Notes: generated by a model not told the origin, from the letters alone. Positions 24,504 to 32,944 are shown, counted from the first letter of the stretch. The stretch: DNA of 64,000 nucleotides from Candidatus Mycobacterium methanotrophicum (GCF_023515995.1 NZ_CP097320.1:3658001-3722000), one strand, 5' to 3'. A program made the numbers and translations.

Positions 24504-27461
24504 CTAATCGGTCGGTGATCCACTCAGCGCAAGTCGGGTGTTCATGTCAAGTTTGACCTCGCCGTACGGGAGCACGTGTGACCAGAAAAGCGGTGTCAGG
24601 CCGCGCTCGTCCTCGGCGGTGAGTACGCCGTTCCAGTCCGGATCGGCCAAGACGTCTTGGATCATGAGGACGTTGACGAAGACCATCGCCGCTTGGCAGA
24701 TCCGCAGGCACAGCACGCTCATCTCCTGTTCGTCGCGTCGGTTGGACGCGAGTTCGGCGTTTTTGCCGTAGAAGATGATCGAGTTGGCGCGGTTCCACGA
24801 TTCGGCCACGTTGAGCCCGTCGTTGATCTCACGTTGCAGCCCACGCGAGCGCAGGTAGCGGGCCAAAAACACCGTCTTTTGTGCCCGGCCCAGCTCGATC
24901 ATCGCCTGATAGGTGGGGTGTGCGGCGTTGGCCTTCATAAACCGCCGCAGGATCGCCTCGGTGGAGGCGGTGCCGGTGCGGATCGCGGTGGCGTACTTGA
25001 GCATCTGGTCGTATTGCTCGGCGATTTTCGTCCAGTTGATCGGGCGGGTCAGCGCCGGTTTGAGCCCTGGCCACAAGTCCGGCTCCCCGGTGGCGGGCCG
25101 GTAGAGCTTCACCTTGTTGATGCGCTTGATCCGGGGCAGCAGATCGAATCCGAGCAGTTTGGTGATGCCGAACCCGATCTCGGATTGGCCGTGAGTGTCC
25201 ACGTAGTTGGCTTCCACCGCCATCTCGGTGCCGTGGTGGATCGCGCCGTCGACCATGGCATGCACTTCGGAGGCCGAGCAGTTGAGCAGCTGGGAGTGGA
25301 TGACCACCGAGCCCTTCTCCACGCTCCAGTAGATGAGCACGCCGCGGCGACCGTAGCGGGAGTGGTACTCGGTGAAGATGTTCTGGTCGAACGCCCCGAA
25401 ATGGGTGGAATCCGATGCGATCGCCGTCGACGACTCGCCCCAGATCGTCGTGCGGCGGGCGGCGAAGGTGGCGTTGGCGATCTCGATCGCGATCCGCCGC
25501 GCCGCCTCGACGGTCAGGTAGCGGCGGCGGGTGTAGCGGATCTCGTCCTCATCGTGACCGTGGGCCCCGCCGGCGACCGCGCGGATGCCGGTGTTGGTGC
25601 CGTAGGCATAGATCGCCAGCAGCAGCCGTTCGGCCAGCACATGCTCGGGCAGGGTGCCGCGGTCGGCGACCGAGGTGACCGCCCGGAGACAGCCGGTGCG
25701 CAGCACCGTCTCCTTGAGGATGTCGATCAATGGCACCGCACCCCAGCGCGTCCGGATCTCGGTTTTCAGCCGGCGCAGGTTGCGGGGCTCTGCCGCCGCA
25801 GGCAGCGGTGTCAACTTGATCGCACCCTGACGGCGATCGGCGACCTGCAGCCAACCGCACTCAGGGAGCGCGGCGTGCAGCGCGTCGAGCTCGGTGTGCA
25901 TCTGCTTACGCAGCTCGTCGATGAACTCACTCGGGTCCAACGGTTTACGCAGCGCCTGGTAGTGCTCGATACGGTTTTCCTCGAAGTCGAGCGGCAAATC
26001 TTGGGCGGGGTTGCGCCACTTGTCGGCACCTGACACCCAAATCTCCTTGCACCGCAGCTGATCTCGCAGCACCTGAAACGTGCAGATCTCATAGACCATC
26101 CGCACCACCCGCCGCTGCCCACGCTTGTCGGTGTGATGAAGCAACTGCGCCCAGTCACCCGAGAGGCCCCGGTGCACCGGTGCCGGTTCGTCGCGCGGGT
26201 AGTAGCGCAGGTTCCCGGCGCTGGCGTAGCGGCCGATCAGCTCCAACGCGTCGAGCACCGGCCGGTGCGCAGTGTTGTTGGAGCAAAACTCCAACACCGA
26301 CAGCAGCTTGATCAACCCCGCCCGGTAGTGATTGGTATACGAGGCGCGCAGGGTGGCCTTCACGGTGCGCTGATACGTTGGACCCGATGCCTTGAACTCG
26401 GTCACCAGGTCACGCAGTACGGCCGGCGGCGCGACCGGATACACGGTGTCGCGGACCAGCTTGTCGCCGGCGTCGACGGTGGCCTCGGCGACCCGGAACA
26501 GCAGATTCTCCTTGCCGGTGACCCGCTTGAACTCCTTGATCAACTCGTTGGTGACCCGCACCTCGGCGCGGGCGTTGATCCGGTGCACAGTCGAGCACAG
26601 CAACTCCACCAGGGTGTCGGTGATCTCGCGGCGCCGGCAAAACAGCAGCGCGGCCAACAAGGTCAGCTTCACCGGCAAAGGGTGCTCACGCAGGTGAGAC
26701 GGCGACTCCACCGCCGCCCGACCCCGCCAGCCGGCCACGATCTTGGGCGCCACATCGGCGAAAACATCCGCGTTCACTCCGACCTCACGCACCGCCTCCA
26801 GTTTGGCGATCTCAGTCAGCATCGTGTTGAGGCTGACGTTGCTCGGATCGGAACGGATCGCGGCCAATACCGCCGCACCATCTTCGATTTCCCCGTCCTC
26901 GTCACCATCGGGCTCGATCAGCGCGAGCAGTCGCTGCCGCTGCGGCTCGGCCAGCCGCGACGCCACCCGGTCGAACAAAACGTCCTCACCGCGGCTTAAC
27001 GCCGACCGCACGATCCGATCGACTCGCCTGGCAGTCGGTGGCTCCACCCGCCGCCGGCGACACTCGTCCAGCAGGTGCTCACGTACCCGATCGGTGCTGC
27101 GCTCGACTTGAGTGACGTGCTCGACCAGCCAGCTGGTCAACGCCTCAGCGTCACCAACCGTGCACTCCCGGAAGCCCAGCGCCTGGCGGATCTGGGTCCG
27201 ATGAAACTTGCTGCTTCGGCCCGCCCACTCGTAAAACGCGATCTCGGTCGGCTCCACTCCAACCTGGCGAGCCACATAATCAACGGCGGCATCGGGAATC
27301 TCTGAACGGCCGCGCGGAAAGCAGCCCCGTTCGGCATAGAACCGCAGCAGCACCGCAAAGCCCAGCTTCGTTGGCCCGCGCTTACCCACCACCAGCGGCA
27401 ACTCATCACCGACGAGCGTCCAGCAGTCGATCAGCTCATCCCGGTCAACCTCGCGAGCCAC
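24504..27461 (-). CDS. tnpA: Tn3-family transposase
   Basis: Large transposase of ~985 residues, the usual size. N-terminal DUF4158-like region (DELIDCWTLVGDELPLVVGK), long helical middle, then the catalytic DDE domain with IASDSTHFGAFDQNIFTEYH, AMVDGAIHHGTEMAVEANYV and VDTHGQSEIGFGITKLLGFD. It ends WSHVLPYGEVKLDMNTRLAL. I chose GTG 27461 because it is exactly as far from the transposon tip as the homologous start at the left end; an ATG nine codons upstream (27488) is possible. No disabling lesion seen, so it could act in trans. Confidence 0.93.
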   Translation of the reverse strand: MAREVDRDELIDCWTLVGDELPLVVGKRGPTKLGFAVLLRFYAERGCFPRGRSEIPDAAVDYVARQVGVEPTEIAFYEWAGRSSKFHRTQIRQALGFRECTVGDAEALTSWLVEHVTQVERSTDRVREHLLDECRRRRVEPPTARRVDRIVRSALSRGEDVLFDRVASRLAEPQRQRLLALIEPDGDEDGEIEDGAAVLAAIRSDPSNVSLNTMLTEIAKLEAVREVGVNADVFADVAPKIVAGWRGRAAVESPSHLREHPLPVKLTLLAALLFCRRREITDTLVELLCSTVHRINARAEVRVTNELIKEFKRVTGKENLLFRVAEATVDAGDKLVRDTVYPVAPPAVLRDLVTEFKASGPTYQRTVKATLRASYTNHYRAGLIKLLSVLEFCSNNTAHRPVLDALELIGRYASAGNLRYYPRDEPAPVHRGLSGDWAQLLHHTDKRGQRRVVRMVYEICTFQVLRDQLRCKEIWVSGADKWRNPAQDLPLDFEENRIEHYQALRKPLDPSEFIDELRKQMHTELDALHAALPECGWLQVADRRQGAIKLTPLPAAAEPRNLRRLKTEIRTRWGAVPLIDILKETVLRTGCLRAVTSVADRGTLPEHVLAERLLLAIYAYGTNTGIRAVAGGAHGHDEDEIRYTRRRYLTVEAARRIAIEIANATFAARRTTIWGESSTAIASDSTHFGAFDQNIFTEYHSRYGRRGVLIYWSVEKGSVVIHSQLLNCSASEVHAMVDGAIHHGTEMAVEANYVDTHGQSEIGFGITKLLGFDLLPRIKRINKVKLYRPATGEPDLWPGLKPALTRPINWTKIAEQYDQMLKYATAIRTGTASTEAILRRFMKANAAHPTYQAMIELGRAQKTVFLARYLRSRGLQREINDGLNVAESWNRANSIIFYGKNAELASNRRDEQEMSVLCLRICQAAMVFVNVLMIQDVLADPDWNGVLTAEDERGLTPLFWSHVLPYGEVKLDMNTRLALSGSPTD

Positions 27462-27505
27462 CCCGCAGAAGCTACAGCCACAGGCCACGCGCCACGCCCG
27501 AAACG

Positions 27506-27543
27506 CCGTTTGTACCTGGTGACACGATCCTTACCGGCGCCCC
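27506..27543 (-). repeat. right terminal inverted repeat of the Tn3-family transposon
   Basis: Read from the tip on the minus strand: GGGGCGCCGGTAAGGATCGT, continuing GTCACCAG, matching the left end with a few mismatches. The GACTG target copy follows at 27544-27548. Confidence 0.9.
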
Positions 27544-28460
27544 GACTGGTGATCTCGTTGTCGGCCAAGGGATTGACCCATGGCAAGATCTGCGCGCACC
27601 TGGCCGAGGTGTACGGCGCGCAGGTGTCCAAGCAGATGATCTCCACGATCACCGACCGGGTGATCGAGGGCATGAGCGAGTGGTGCAACCGGCCGCTGGA
27701 TGCGGTGTATCCGGTGGTGTTCATCGACGCCATCAATGTCAAGATCCGAGAGGGCAACGTCGCGAACAGGCCGATCTACGTCGCGCTGGGTGTCACTGTG
27801 GACGGCACCCGCGACGTGCTGGGGCCGTGGGCCGGCGAACACGGCGACGGGGAGGGATAGTCGAAGTATTGGCTGCGGGTGTTGTCGGAGATCAAAAACA
27901 GGGGCGCCCAGGACATCTGCATCGTGGTGTGCGACGGCCTGAAGGGGCTGCCCGACGCCATCGCCAACGTGTGGCCGGCCGCGATCACCCAGACCTGCGT
28001 CATTCACCTGCTGCGCAACAGCTTTCGCTACGCGTCGAAGAGAGACTGGGCGGCGATCGCCAAAGATCTCAAGCCGGTGTACACCGCGGCCAGCGAGGCT
28101 GCGGCGCTGGACGCGTTCGTCGCGTTCAGCGAGAAATGGGAGAAGCGCTACCCGGCGATCATCAAGCTGTGGGACAACGCGTGGGCCGAGTTCGTCCCAT
28201 TCCTCGCCTTCGACACCGAGATCAGGACAGTCATCTGCACGACCAACAGCATCGAAAGCCTCAACTCCCGCATCCGCAGGGCGGTCAACGCCCGCGGTCA
28301 CTTCCCGGCCGAGCAGGCCGCGCTCAAGTGCGTCTACCTGGCGATCATGAGCCTCGATCCAACTGGCAAGGGCCGGCAACGCTGGATGAATCGATGGAAG
28401 GCACCGCTCAACGCGTTCGAGCTGGCCTTCCCGGGACGACTAAGCCCAGGCCGAAAGTAA
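27544..28460 (+). pseudogene. IS256-family transposase, 3' part
   Basis: Continues the interrupted gene: LVISLSAKGLTHGKICAHLA, VVFIDAINVKIREGNVANRP (catalytic Asp), then an in-frame TAG at 27858-27860 after GEHGDGEG. It carries on in the same frame with YWLRVLSEIKNRGAQDICIV, VCDGLKG (second Asp) and TTNSIESLNSRIRRAVNARG (Glu), to the stop at 28460. The amber codon would disable the transposase even without the transposon. Confidence 0.9.
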
Positions 28461-28521
28461 CACCACAACAACCAGTTACACCGTTAACTTGACAGCCCCG
28501 TTCGGGGTGTCGGGGTGGTGT

Positions 28522-29330
28522 TCAGTCTGCCGTGACTTCGGCGATGGCTGTGCGGGTGGAGGATTCGTCGGCGATGGCCTTGTCGGCGGCGAACGCGGCG
28601 ACAAGTGCCTGGAGTGCGAGGTTGTCGACCGCTCGGGGGTAGCCGCGGCTGGTCTGGTGGATCAGCCCGACGGCGTCGTCGGAGAACAGTGTGTCGTCAC
28701 GTCCGGCGAGCTTGAGGTGGTGGCGCAGATAGCCGCCGGTCTCCTGGTCGGTCATCGGCGGCATGGCATATCGGAGTCCGATGCGCTGGTCGAGGGCGGC
28801 GAGCACGCCGAGTTTCATCCGCCGCCGCAAGGTGGGCTGGCCCACGAGTAGGCACGCGAAGGGGCTAGAGGAGTCGAGGTCATGGTTTGTCAGCAGCCGC
28901 AACGCTTCCAATTGGTCGTAGCCCAGCAGGTGTGCCTCCTCGACGACCACTATGGGGGTGCGTCCCCGCTCGTCTTGTTCGGCGGCCAGCGCGTCGGCGG
29001 CTTGGGGAGCCAAAGTTGCATGATGGGTCAGGGGTTGCCCGCCGAGGGAGGCGACGATGCGGTGGTGATGCCGCGGACCCCGACGGTGGGGTCGGGCAGG
29101 TAGATGACGGCGTGGCGGCTGGCATCGAGGGCGGCCAGCGCGGCGCGCACGGCGACGGTTTTGCCGGCGCCGACTTCGCCGGTGATCACCCCGATGCGGC
29201 GGTCGGCGACACACCAGCCGATGCGCGCGACCGCTTCGTTATGGGCGGCATGGCGGTGCAGCATGGACGGGGCCAGATCGCGGCCGAATGGGGTCCGCGA
29301 AAACCCGAAGTAGGAGATCAGTTTGTCCAT
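28522..29330 (-). pseudogene. ExeA/TniB-like AAA ATPase of the outer IS, frameshifted
   Basis: MDKLISYFGFSRTPFGRDLA then Walker A GEVGAGKT (~52-59), followed after IYLPDPTVGVRGI by a frame change near 29065. The remaining frame has Walker B-like PIVVVEEAHLLGYDQLEALR, then LLVGQPTLRRRMKLG and SRGYPRAVDNLALQALVAAF. Such ATPases are target-selection helpers for Mu/Tn7-type transposases. It lies directly downstream of the transposase gene on the same strand with overlap. One indel breaks it. Confidence 0.85.
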
Positions 29331-30739
29331 CGTTGCGGTTGGGCCTCCTGGCCGGTGAGCAGGTCGAGCTGGCCGGGAATCTGGTCGGCAGCCCCGGTGA
29401 AGGCGGCGTAGTTGACGCCGCGGGCCAGCTCAGCGGCATGGGCGGTCTCGATGAGCTGCGCGTAGTCGATGCCGGTGGGTTGCGTTGGTGTGGTGGGTGT
29501 TTCGGGTTTGGCTTTGGGATGCGAGTGCCGGCCGATGTGATGCGGAATCGCTAGTCCCATCGGGACGCCGGCCAGGCGGACCTCGATGCGGGTCAAATCG
29601 AAAGGGTCGAACACCAGCTCCACTTTCCGCCCCACCAAGCCGGCGTCGACCTCGTAGGCGTTGCCGTGTAGCGAGACGGTCGCGGTCTTGGTCACGCGGC
29701 GGTGTTCTTCCCACAAAAACGCCTCGGTGAGCGTCTCGGGGGCGGGCAGCGGAATCGGGCCGCCGGCGCACCAGCGGGCCAGCGGGGTCTGCCCAGTTTC
29801 GGAATGAATCGTGCGGTGATAGACGGTCTCGACCCAGGCCGCGAAAAGCCGGTTCAATTCGGCCAGATCAGCGGCGTAATGCCGGCCGACGACATCGGGT
29901 TCGCCGGTGATCTCGACGAGGAACTGCTCACGCACCGTGCGAAAGAATCTCTCTATCTTCCCCCTGCCTTCGGGCCGACCTGGTGTGGAATGAACAAGGC
30001 GCACACCGAGTTTCGCGCATGCCCGCAACAACCACGCATCGACGTAGGCCGAACCGTTATCGACATAGACGGCCTTGGGGACACCGCGGGAGGCCAGTGC
30101 TGGGCGTAGCGCGGCGGCCAGGCGCACGGTGTGCTCGGCATAACCCCACCGGTAGCCCGGCAACAGCCGGGAATGATCGTCTAAAAACGCAAACAGATAC
30201 GTCTTGCGGAGTTGAATCCGTATGCCGTGCAACGCATCCCCAGTCCACAGACTATTGGGGTGCTCGGCTTCGAACCGGCCGAACACCGCCGGTGCCGGCC
30301 TGAAGGTGGCGCCGGTCAGCCCCAGCCGGTGAAAGTTGCGCTGCAAGGTGCGCTCATCGGGCGCCCAGCCCAGCTGAGTGCGCAAGATCCGCTGAATGGC
30401 CGCGGCGGTGCGCTGCGGGTTTTCCCGGCGCAGCGCCACCGCCAGCTCCAGCACCTCGGCTGGGGTGCGCGGGGTGCACTGGCGCGCACTGGGCACCAGC
30501 GCATCAAACCCGTTAGCCCGCCAGTCGCGGATCCAGCGGTCGAGGGTCTGCCGGGAAATGCGCACCCGCCGCCCAAACGGGTCGGTGTGCTCACGGCAGG
30601 CCAGCTCGCGCACCACCTTTCCCCGCGCCTTGGTGGAAAGCGCCGCATCGGCGGCCTCGCGAATCAATTGATACCGAAATAACCCGATCGCCCGGGCCCG
30701 TTCGCCCCGAACCTTGGCCTCATCATCGCCAACCGCCAC
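29318..30739 (-). CDS. Mu/IS481-type DDE transposase of the outer IS
   Basis: Transposase of ~473 residues. An N-terminal HTH region (GRRVRISRQTLDRWIRDW) is followed by the RNase-H-like integrase core with LWTGDALHG (Asp), VYVDNGSAYVD (Asp) and GRGKIERFFRTVREQF (Glu), then a C-terminal beta-barrel (TVSLHGNAYEVDAGLVGRKV). GTG 30739 is chosen because AAAGGAGG lies 7 nt upstream; an ATG at 30772 would sit inside the terminal repeat. Intact, but its ATPase partner is frameshifted. Confidence 0.85.
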   Translation of the reverse strand: MAVGDDEAKVRGERARAIGLFRYQLIREAADAALSTKARGKVVRELACREHTDPFGRRVRISRQTLDRWIRDWRANGFDALVPSARQCTPRTPAEVLELAVALRRENPQRTAAAIQRILRTQLGWAPDERTLQRNFHRLGLTGATFRPAPAVFGRFEAEHPNSLWTGDALHGIRIQLRKTYLFAFLDDHSRLLPGYRWGYAEHTVRLAAALRPALASRGVPKAVYVDNGSAYVDAWLLRACAKLGVRLVHSTPGRPEGRGKIERFFRTVREQFLVEITGEPDVVGRHYAADLAELNRLFAAWVETVYHRTIHSETGQTPLARWCAGGPIPLPAPETLTEAFLWEEHRRVTKTATVSLHGNAYEVDAGLVGRKVELVFDPFDLTRIEVRLAGVPMGLAIPHHIGRHSHPKAKPETPTTPTQPTGIDYAQLIETAHAAELARGVNYAAFTGAADQIPGQLDLLTGQEAQPQRWTN

Positions 30740-30780
30740 CGATTGCCTCCTTTGCTGTCCTTGAAAACACAACAGCGCAA

Positions 30781-30922
30781 AGATTTACGGCCTCATCGAC
30801 GTCGGCGGCAGGGTCGACTCGTGTTGCAAGGGCTCGCCGGGCCAGCCCGGCGCCAAGTTGCCACTGCGATCAAGAATGCGCGTGAGGTGGCGCTACTGCC
30901 CTGCCCGAAAGCACTGCGGTGA
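30781..30922 (+). pseudogene. rpsR: 3' fragment of a ribosomal protein S18 gene
   Basis: Immediately next to the right end of the outer IS, one frame reads GPARRQVATAIKNAREVALL then PCPKALR and a TGA at 30920-30922. The string RQVATAIKNAREVALLP is the C-terminus of bacterial S18. The upstream part (LIDVGGRVDS) is in another frame. The 5' end of an S18 gene lies 2.3 kb away at 33250 in the same orientation but downstream, so the gene is scrambled. Confidence 0.75.
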
Positions 30923-31300
30923 CATCCGGGCGCCGCGCGACCGACCGCGCATTCACTGTCATCGTCTGCTCCTGCTGCGCGGCCGAGCCCGGGCTATCCG
31001 TCCTGCAGGGCCTTCGTGAGAGCATCCGACGCTGCCGGCACGGCATGCTGGCCTCCGCGCCGTGCCTGCTGGGAAGGCTCACCTGCGCGGCGCGCACCGA
31101 CGGCTCGGGCACCATGGTGCTGCTGCAGCCCTGCTTCACAGACTGATCACCCGTCGGCCCACCGCGATGGATCGGACCCCTCAGCAACTTGGCGGATGCA
31201 GAAGTTGTGCGGAACTGGCTTGAGCGCGGCGGCTGGAACATTGGCACCCTCCCGCGACACCTGCGATCGCAACTAAATTCGCTGGGACCAACAGCTCTCG
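30919..31300 (+). pseudogene. ferredoxin-like small protein interrupted by TGA
   Basis: GTG 30919 overlaps the S18 stop (GTGA). The frame reads FTVIVCSCCAAEPGLSVLQG, LRESIRRCRHGMLASAPCLL and GTMVLLQPCF, meets TGA at 31144-31146, and continues in the same frame as RWIGPLSNLADAEVVRNWLE and LPRHLRSQLN. Four spaced cysteines and the overall pattern recall [2Fe-2S] ferredoxin-like proteins found beside zinc-independent ribosomal proteins in actinobacteria (from memory). A single nonsense codon is the only obvious lesion. Confidence 0.55.
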
Positions 31301-31303
31301 CAA

Positions 31304-31500
31304 CTAGCCGCCGCCCCATTTGGCACCTTCGGCTTGGTCGCGTGCCAGCATCGAGGTGGTGTTGTTTTCGCGGGTGCCGGCCATCGCGCGGTAGGCCAAC
31401 ACCAACTGCTCCGTGGTCTGATTCCACTGGGCCTGCCACGCCTCTGATAGCTCATCCCGGTGTCACCCTGCCAGCCCGCCGACAACGCCGCCTGCTCAGA
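31304..31500 (-). pseudogene. EsxH-type WXG100 protein fragment
   Basis: Minus-strand frames read EQAALSAGWQGDTGMSYQ, then after a 2-nt shift AWQAQWNQTTEQLVLAYRAM and NTTSMLARDQAEGAKWGGG followed by TAG. This is the C-terminal two thirds of a TB10.4 (EsxH/EsxR)-like secreted protein, including the WxG turn. N-terminal residues are missing and the upstream junction runs straight into a PIN-domain fragment. Non-functional. Confidence 0.8.
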
Positions 31501-31501
31501 T

Positions 31502-31800
31502 CCGGGTGACGCCGCGACGCCGGCAGCACGCCAGGTGGAGCAGATCGCGCGCGCCGAGACCGAGGCAGTTGTGCAGGCTTCGAGCGTGATAGACCTCCGC
31601 AGGCTCGACAGGCCAGCTTTCGACCAGCGACCGTGTCAAGGTGAGCGCTGCGTCCAGCGCGGCTGCCCGGCCGGCAGGCAGGTACGCGTGCAGCAGTTCC
31701 TGAATCACCTCAGCCGACGTGACAACCAGGAAGTAATCCAGGCTGGTGAAGTCGTAGGTGAGTTCGAACGTGAAGGCCGACTGATCGAAGCTTGCGGCGT
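31502..31800 (-). pseudogene. PIN-domain (VapC-like) toxin fragment
   Basis: Minus-strand piece with FDQSAFTFELTYDFTSLDYF, VTSAEVIQELLHAYLPAGRA, TRSLVESWPVEPAEVYHARS and LGARDLLHLACCRRRG. It has the middle acidic residues of a PIN RNase but lacks the N-terminal VDTN strand and the C-terminal strand. Truncated on both sides; no antitoxin is adjacent. Confidence 0.65.
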
Positions 31801-31886
31801 TACCAGGGGTTCTGGTCGTACAGCTGGACGTCCAGCGACTCATCGTCCGTTGCCTGGCTGGCAGTGAAGCCGAAACCGTTGTCCGA

Positions 31887-32195
31887 CTATGCGGTGCGGC
31901 GGATGCTGCGCGTCACGCCGATCTCGCGCTTGAGCAACAGCTCACGTTCGGTCTCCGACAGGCCACCCCAGATGCCATACCGCTCGCCGACTTCCAGGGC
32001 ATGTGCGCGGCACTGCGCCATGACCGGGCACTGGCGGCACATCTCCTTGGCGCGCCGCTCGCGCTGCAAGCGGGGCCGGCCGCGCTCGCCGTCCGGGTGG
32101 AAGAACACCGACGAGTCCGCCCCACGGCAAAGGCCTTGCAACTGCCATTCCCAAATATCGGCGTTGGGGCCTGATAGCTGCTGCGGCTGTGGCAT
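31887..32195 (-). CDS. WhiB3-like Fe-S transcription regulator
   Basis: Protein of 102 residues with the four [4Fe-4S] cysteines Cys23, Cys53, Cys56 and Cys62, the GIWGG turn (74-78) and a basic tail RSIRRTA. The sequence (DIWEWQLQGLCRGADSSVFF, ERRAKEMCRQCPVMAQCRAH) is very close to WhiB3, the redox-responsive regulator of lipid and virulence genes. The canonical whiB3 lies elsewhere in mycobacteria, so this is probably an extra paralogue. Intact among debris. Confidence 0.9.
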   Translation of the reverse strand: MPQPQQLSGPNADIWEWQLQGLCRGADSSVFFHPDGERGRPRLQRERRAKEMCRQCPVMAQCRAHALEVGERYGIWGGLSETERELLLKREIGVTRSIRRTA

Positions 32196-32207
32196 TGAAG
32201 TCCCTCT

Positions 32208-32444
32208 CTACACGCTCACGGTCAGGCCAGTTTGCGAACAGGTGCGTCGGGCATACCGTGCGCCAATTCGAGCGCACTCCTGGGGTCGTCAAGGCGCGCC
32301 TCGCTGCAGCATCACCGTCGTTCGAACCACCACGTGAGCGTCCATGCGGTGCTCGACGACCAGCGTCCCGGGCTGCGCAGCAGCGCACCCACGACCGGAT
32401 CTGTGTCCGTTTGGCCGGCGAACAGGATGACGGGCGTCCGCATC
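32208..32444 (-). pseudogene. remnant of a CobW-family (zinc-responsive GTPase-like) gene
   Basis: ATG 32444, behind AAGGAG, opens MRTPVILFAGQTDTDPVVGA, LLRSPG. In the next frame TLVVEHRMDAHVVVRTTVML follows, before a stop. The opening matches CobW/YciC-like proteins of Zur regulons as I know them, but the P-loop is already degenerate and only ~70 residues remain. It is divergent from the ribosomal-protein operon, with a Zur-type box directly upstream. Confidence 0.55.
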
Positions 32445-32455
32445 AGGCTCCTTGT

Positions 32456-32470
32456 TGAGAATCATTGTCA
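32456..32470. promoter_or_regulatory. Zur-type operator, box 1
   Basis: TGAGAATCATTGTCA, a fully symmetrical TGAnAATnATTnTCA. It lies 12 bp upstream of the CobW-like start and fits the mycobacterial Zur (FurB) palindrome. It would repress the divergent genes when zinc is sufficient. Confidence 0.7.
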
Positions 32471-32510
32471 TCTAGACCCTCCGTACGGTAGCGTCTTCGA
32501 CAGATCTTGT

Positions 32511-32525
32511 CGAGAATAATTTTCA
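32511..32525. promoter_or_regulatory. Zur-type operator, box 2
   Basis: CGAGAATAATTTTCA, one mismatch from the same palindrome, in an A+T-rich patch 26 bp before the rpmB2 start. Two boxes 55 bp apart serve the divergent genes. Confidence 0.65.
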
Positions 32526-32550
32526 ATAAGTATTCCTATGGAGGTGTGCA

Positions 32551-32776
32551 GTGTCCGCCCACTGCCAGGTGACCGGCCGTATCCCGGGTTTCGGTAACGC
32601 CGTGTCGCATTCCCGTCGCCGCACCCGTCGGCGGTGGTCACCGAATATCCAACTCAAGACGTACTACCTGCTGTCTGAGGGCCGTCGCATTCGGCTACGG
32701 GTCAGTGCAAATCAAAGTGATCGACTGGGACGGCATCGAGGCAGTGGTGGCGCGGTTGCGTCACCAAGGACAGTGA
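32551..32776 (+). pseudogene. rpmB2: zinc-independent ribosomal protein L28, frameshifted
   Basis: GTG 32551 behind GGAGG. MSAHCQVTGRIPGFGNAVSH, RWSPNIQLKTYYLLSEGRRI and RLRVSA match the alternative L28 lacking zinc cysteines. The frame then slips near 32712 and continues VIDWDGIEAVVARLRHQGQ with a stop at 32774-32776. First gene of a Zur-controlled operon of paralogues that replace zinc-containing ribosomal proteins. Confidence 0.85.
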
Positions 32777-32781
32777 ATCTG

Positions 32782-32944
32782 ATGGTGCGCAACGAGATCC
32801 GACCCCAAACTTCGGTCCACCGCAGGGACCGGCTACACCTATATGACCCGAAAGAACCGGCGCAATGACCCCGACCGGCTGGTGCTCCGCACGTATGACC
32901 GGGTGATCCGCCAGGACGTCGAATTTCGAGAGGAGCGCTTAAGC
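32782..32944 (+). pseudogene. rpmG2: zinc-independent ribosomal protein L33, frameshifted and run into S14
   Basis: MVRNEIRP, then a small deletion shifts the frame, followed by KLRSTAGTGYTYMTRKNRRN, DPDRLVLRTYDRVIRQDVEF and REER. The expected stop codon reads TTA (RLS), so the L33 frame now continues directly into the rpsN2 start codon. Two lesions: a frameshift and a lost stop. Zinc-binding cysteines are absent, as in the alternative type. Confidence 0.8.

Larger units (their letters stand above)
21946..27543 (-). mobile_element. Tn3-family transposon inserted in the IS256-family element
   Basis: 5598 bp bounded by inverted repeats starting GGGGTGCCCGTAAGAATCGT (left) and GGGGCGCCGGTAAGGATCGT (right, complement). 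It is flanked by the exact 5-bp duplication GACTG at 21941-21945 and 27544-27548, as expected for the family. Removing it restores the transposase reading GIDGLVISLSAKG across the site. Contents from right to left: tnpA, candidate res region, frameshifted resolvase, cargo fragments and two cargo genes, and at the left end a second, divergent tnpA 5' fragment. The last item makes it a hybrid structure. Confidence 0.92.
21502..28499 (+). mobile_element. IS256-family insertion sequence, interrupted by a Tn3-family transposon
   Basis: Terminal 26-bp inverted repeats at 21502-21527 (GGGTCTGTAAGTTAAACG...) and 28474-28499 (complement GGGGCTGTCAAGTTAACG...) share a GGTGTAACT end. The flanks carry an exact 8-bp direct repeat GTTCGGGG at 21494-21501 and 28500-28507, the size expected for this family. 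Subtracting the inner transposon and one copy of its 5-bp duplication leaves 1395 bp, a normal IS256-family length. The transposase is split and also carries an amber codon, so the element is dead. Confidence 0.9.
21394..30774 (-). mobile_element. outer insertion sequence with Mu-type transposase and ATPase
   Basis: The transposase (29318-30739) and ATPase (28522-29330) form a two-gene IS on the minus strand. Its probable right end, read inward on the minus strand, begins TGTTGTGTTTTCAAGGACAG at 30774. A similar string, TGTTGACCGGCATTCAGGAT, starts at 21394. I infer these as terminal inverted repeats, in which case the IS256-family element lies inside this element just past the ATPase gene. 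I see no convincing target duplication for the outer element, so its left boundary is uncertain. Confidence 0.5.

Noticed and set aside
24657..26033. 458-codon plus-strand open frame opposite tnpA
   Set aside because: Mirror of the Tn3 transposase codons, with repeated Asp/Gly/Val strings typical of antisense frames.
31144..31146. TGA as a possible selenocysteine codon in the ferredoxin-like gene
   Set aside because: No SECIS-like hairpin that I can recognise downstream, the residue context is not a catalytic Cys position, and neighbouring genes are full of ordinary lesions.
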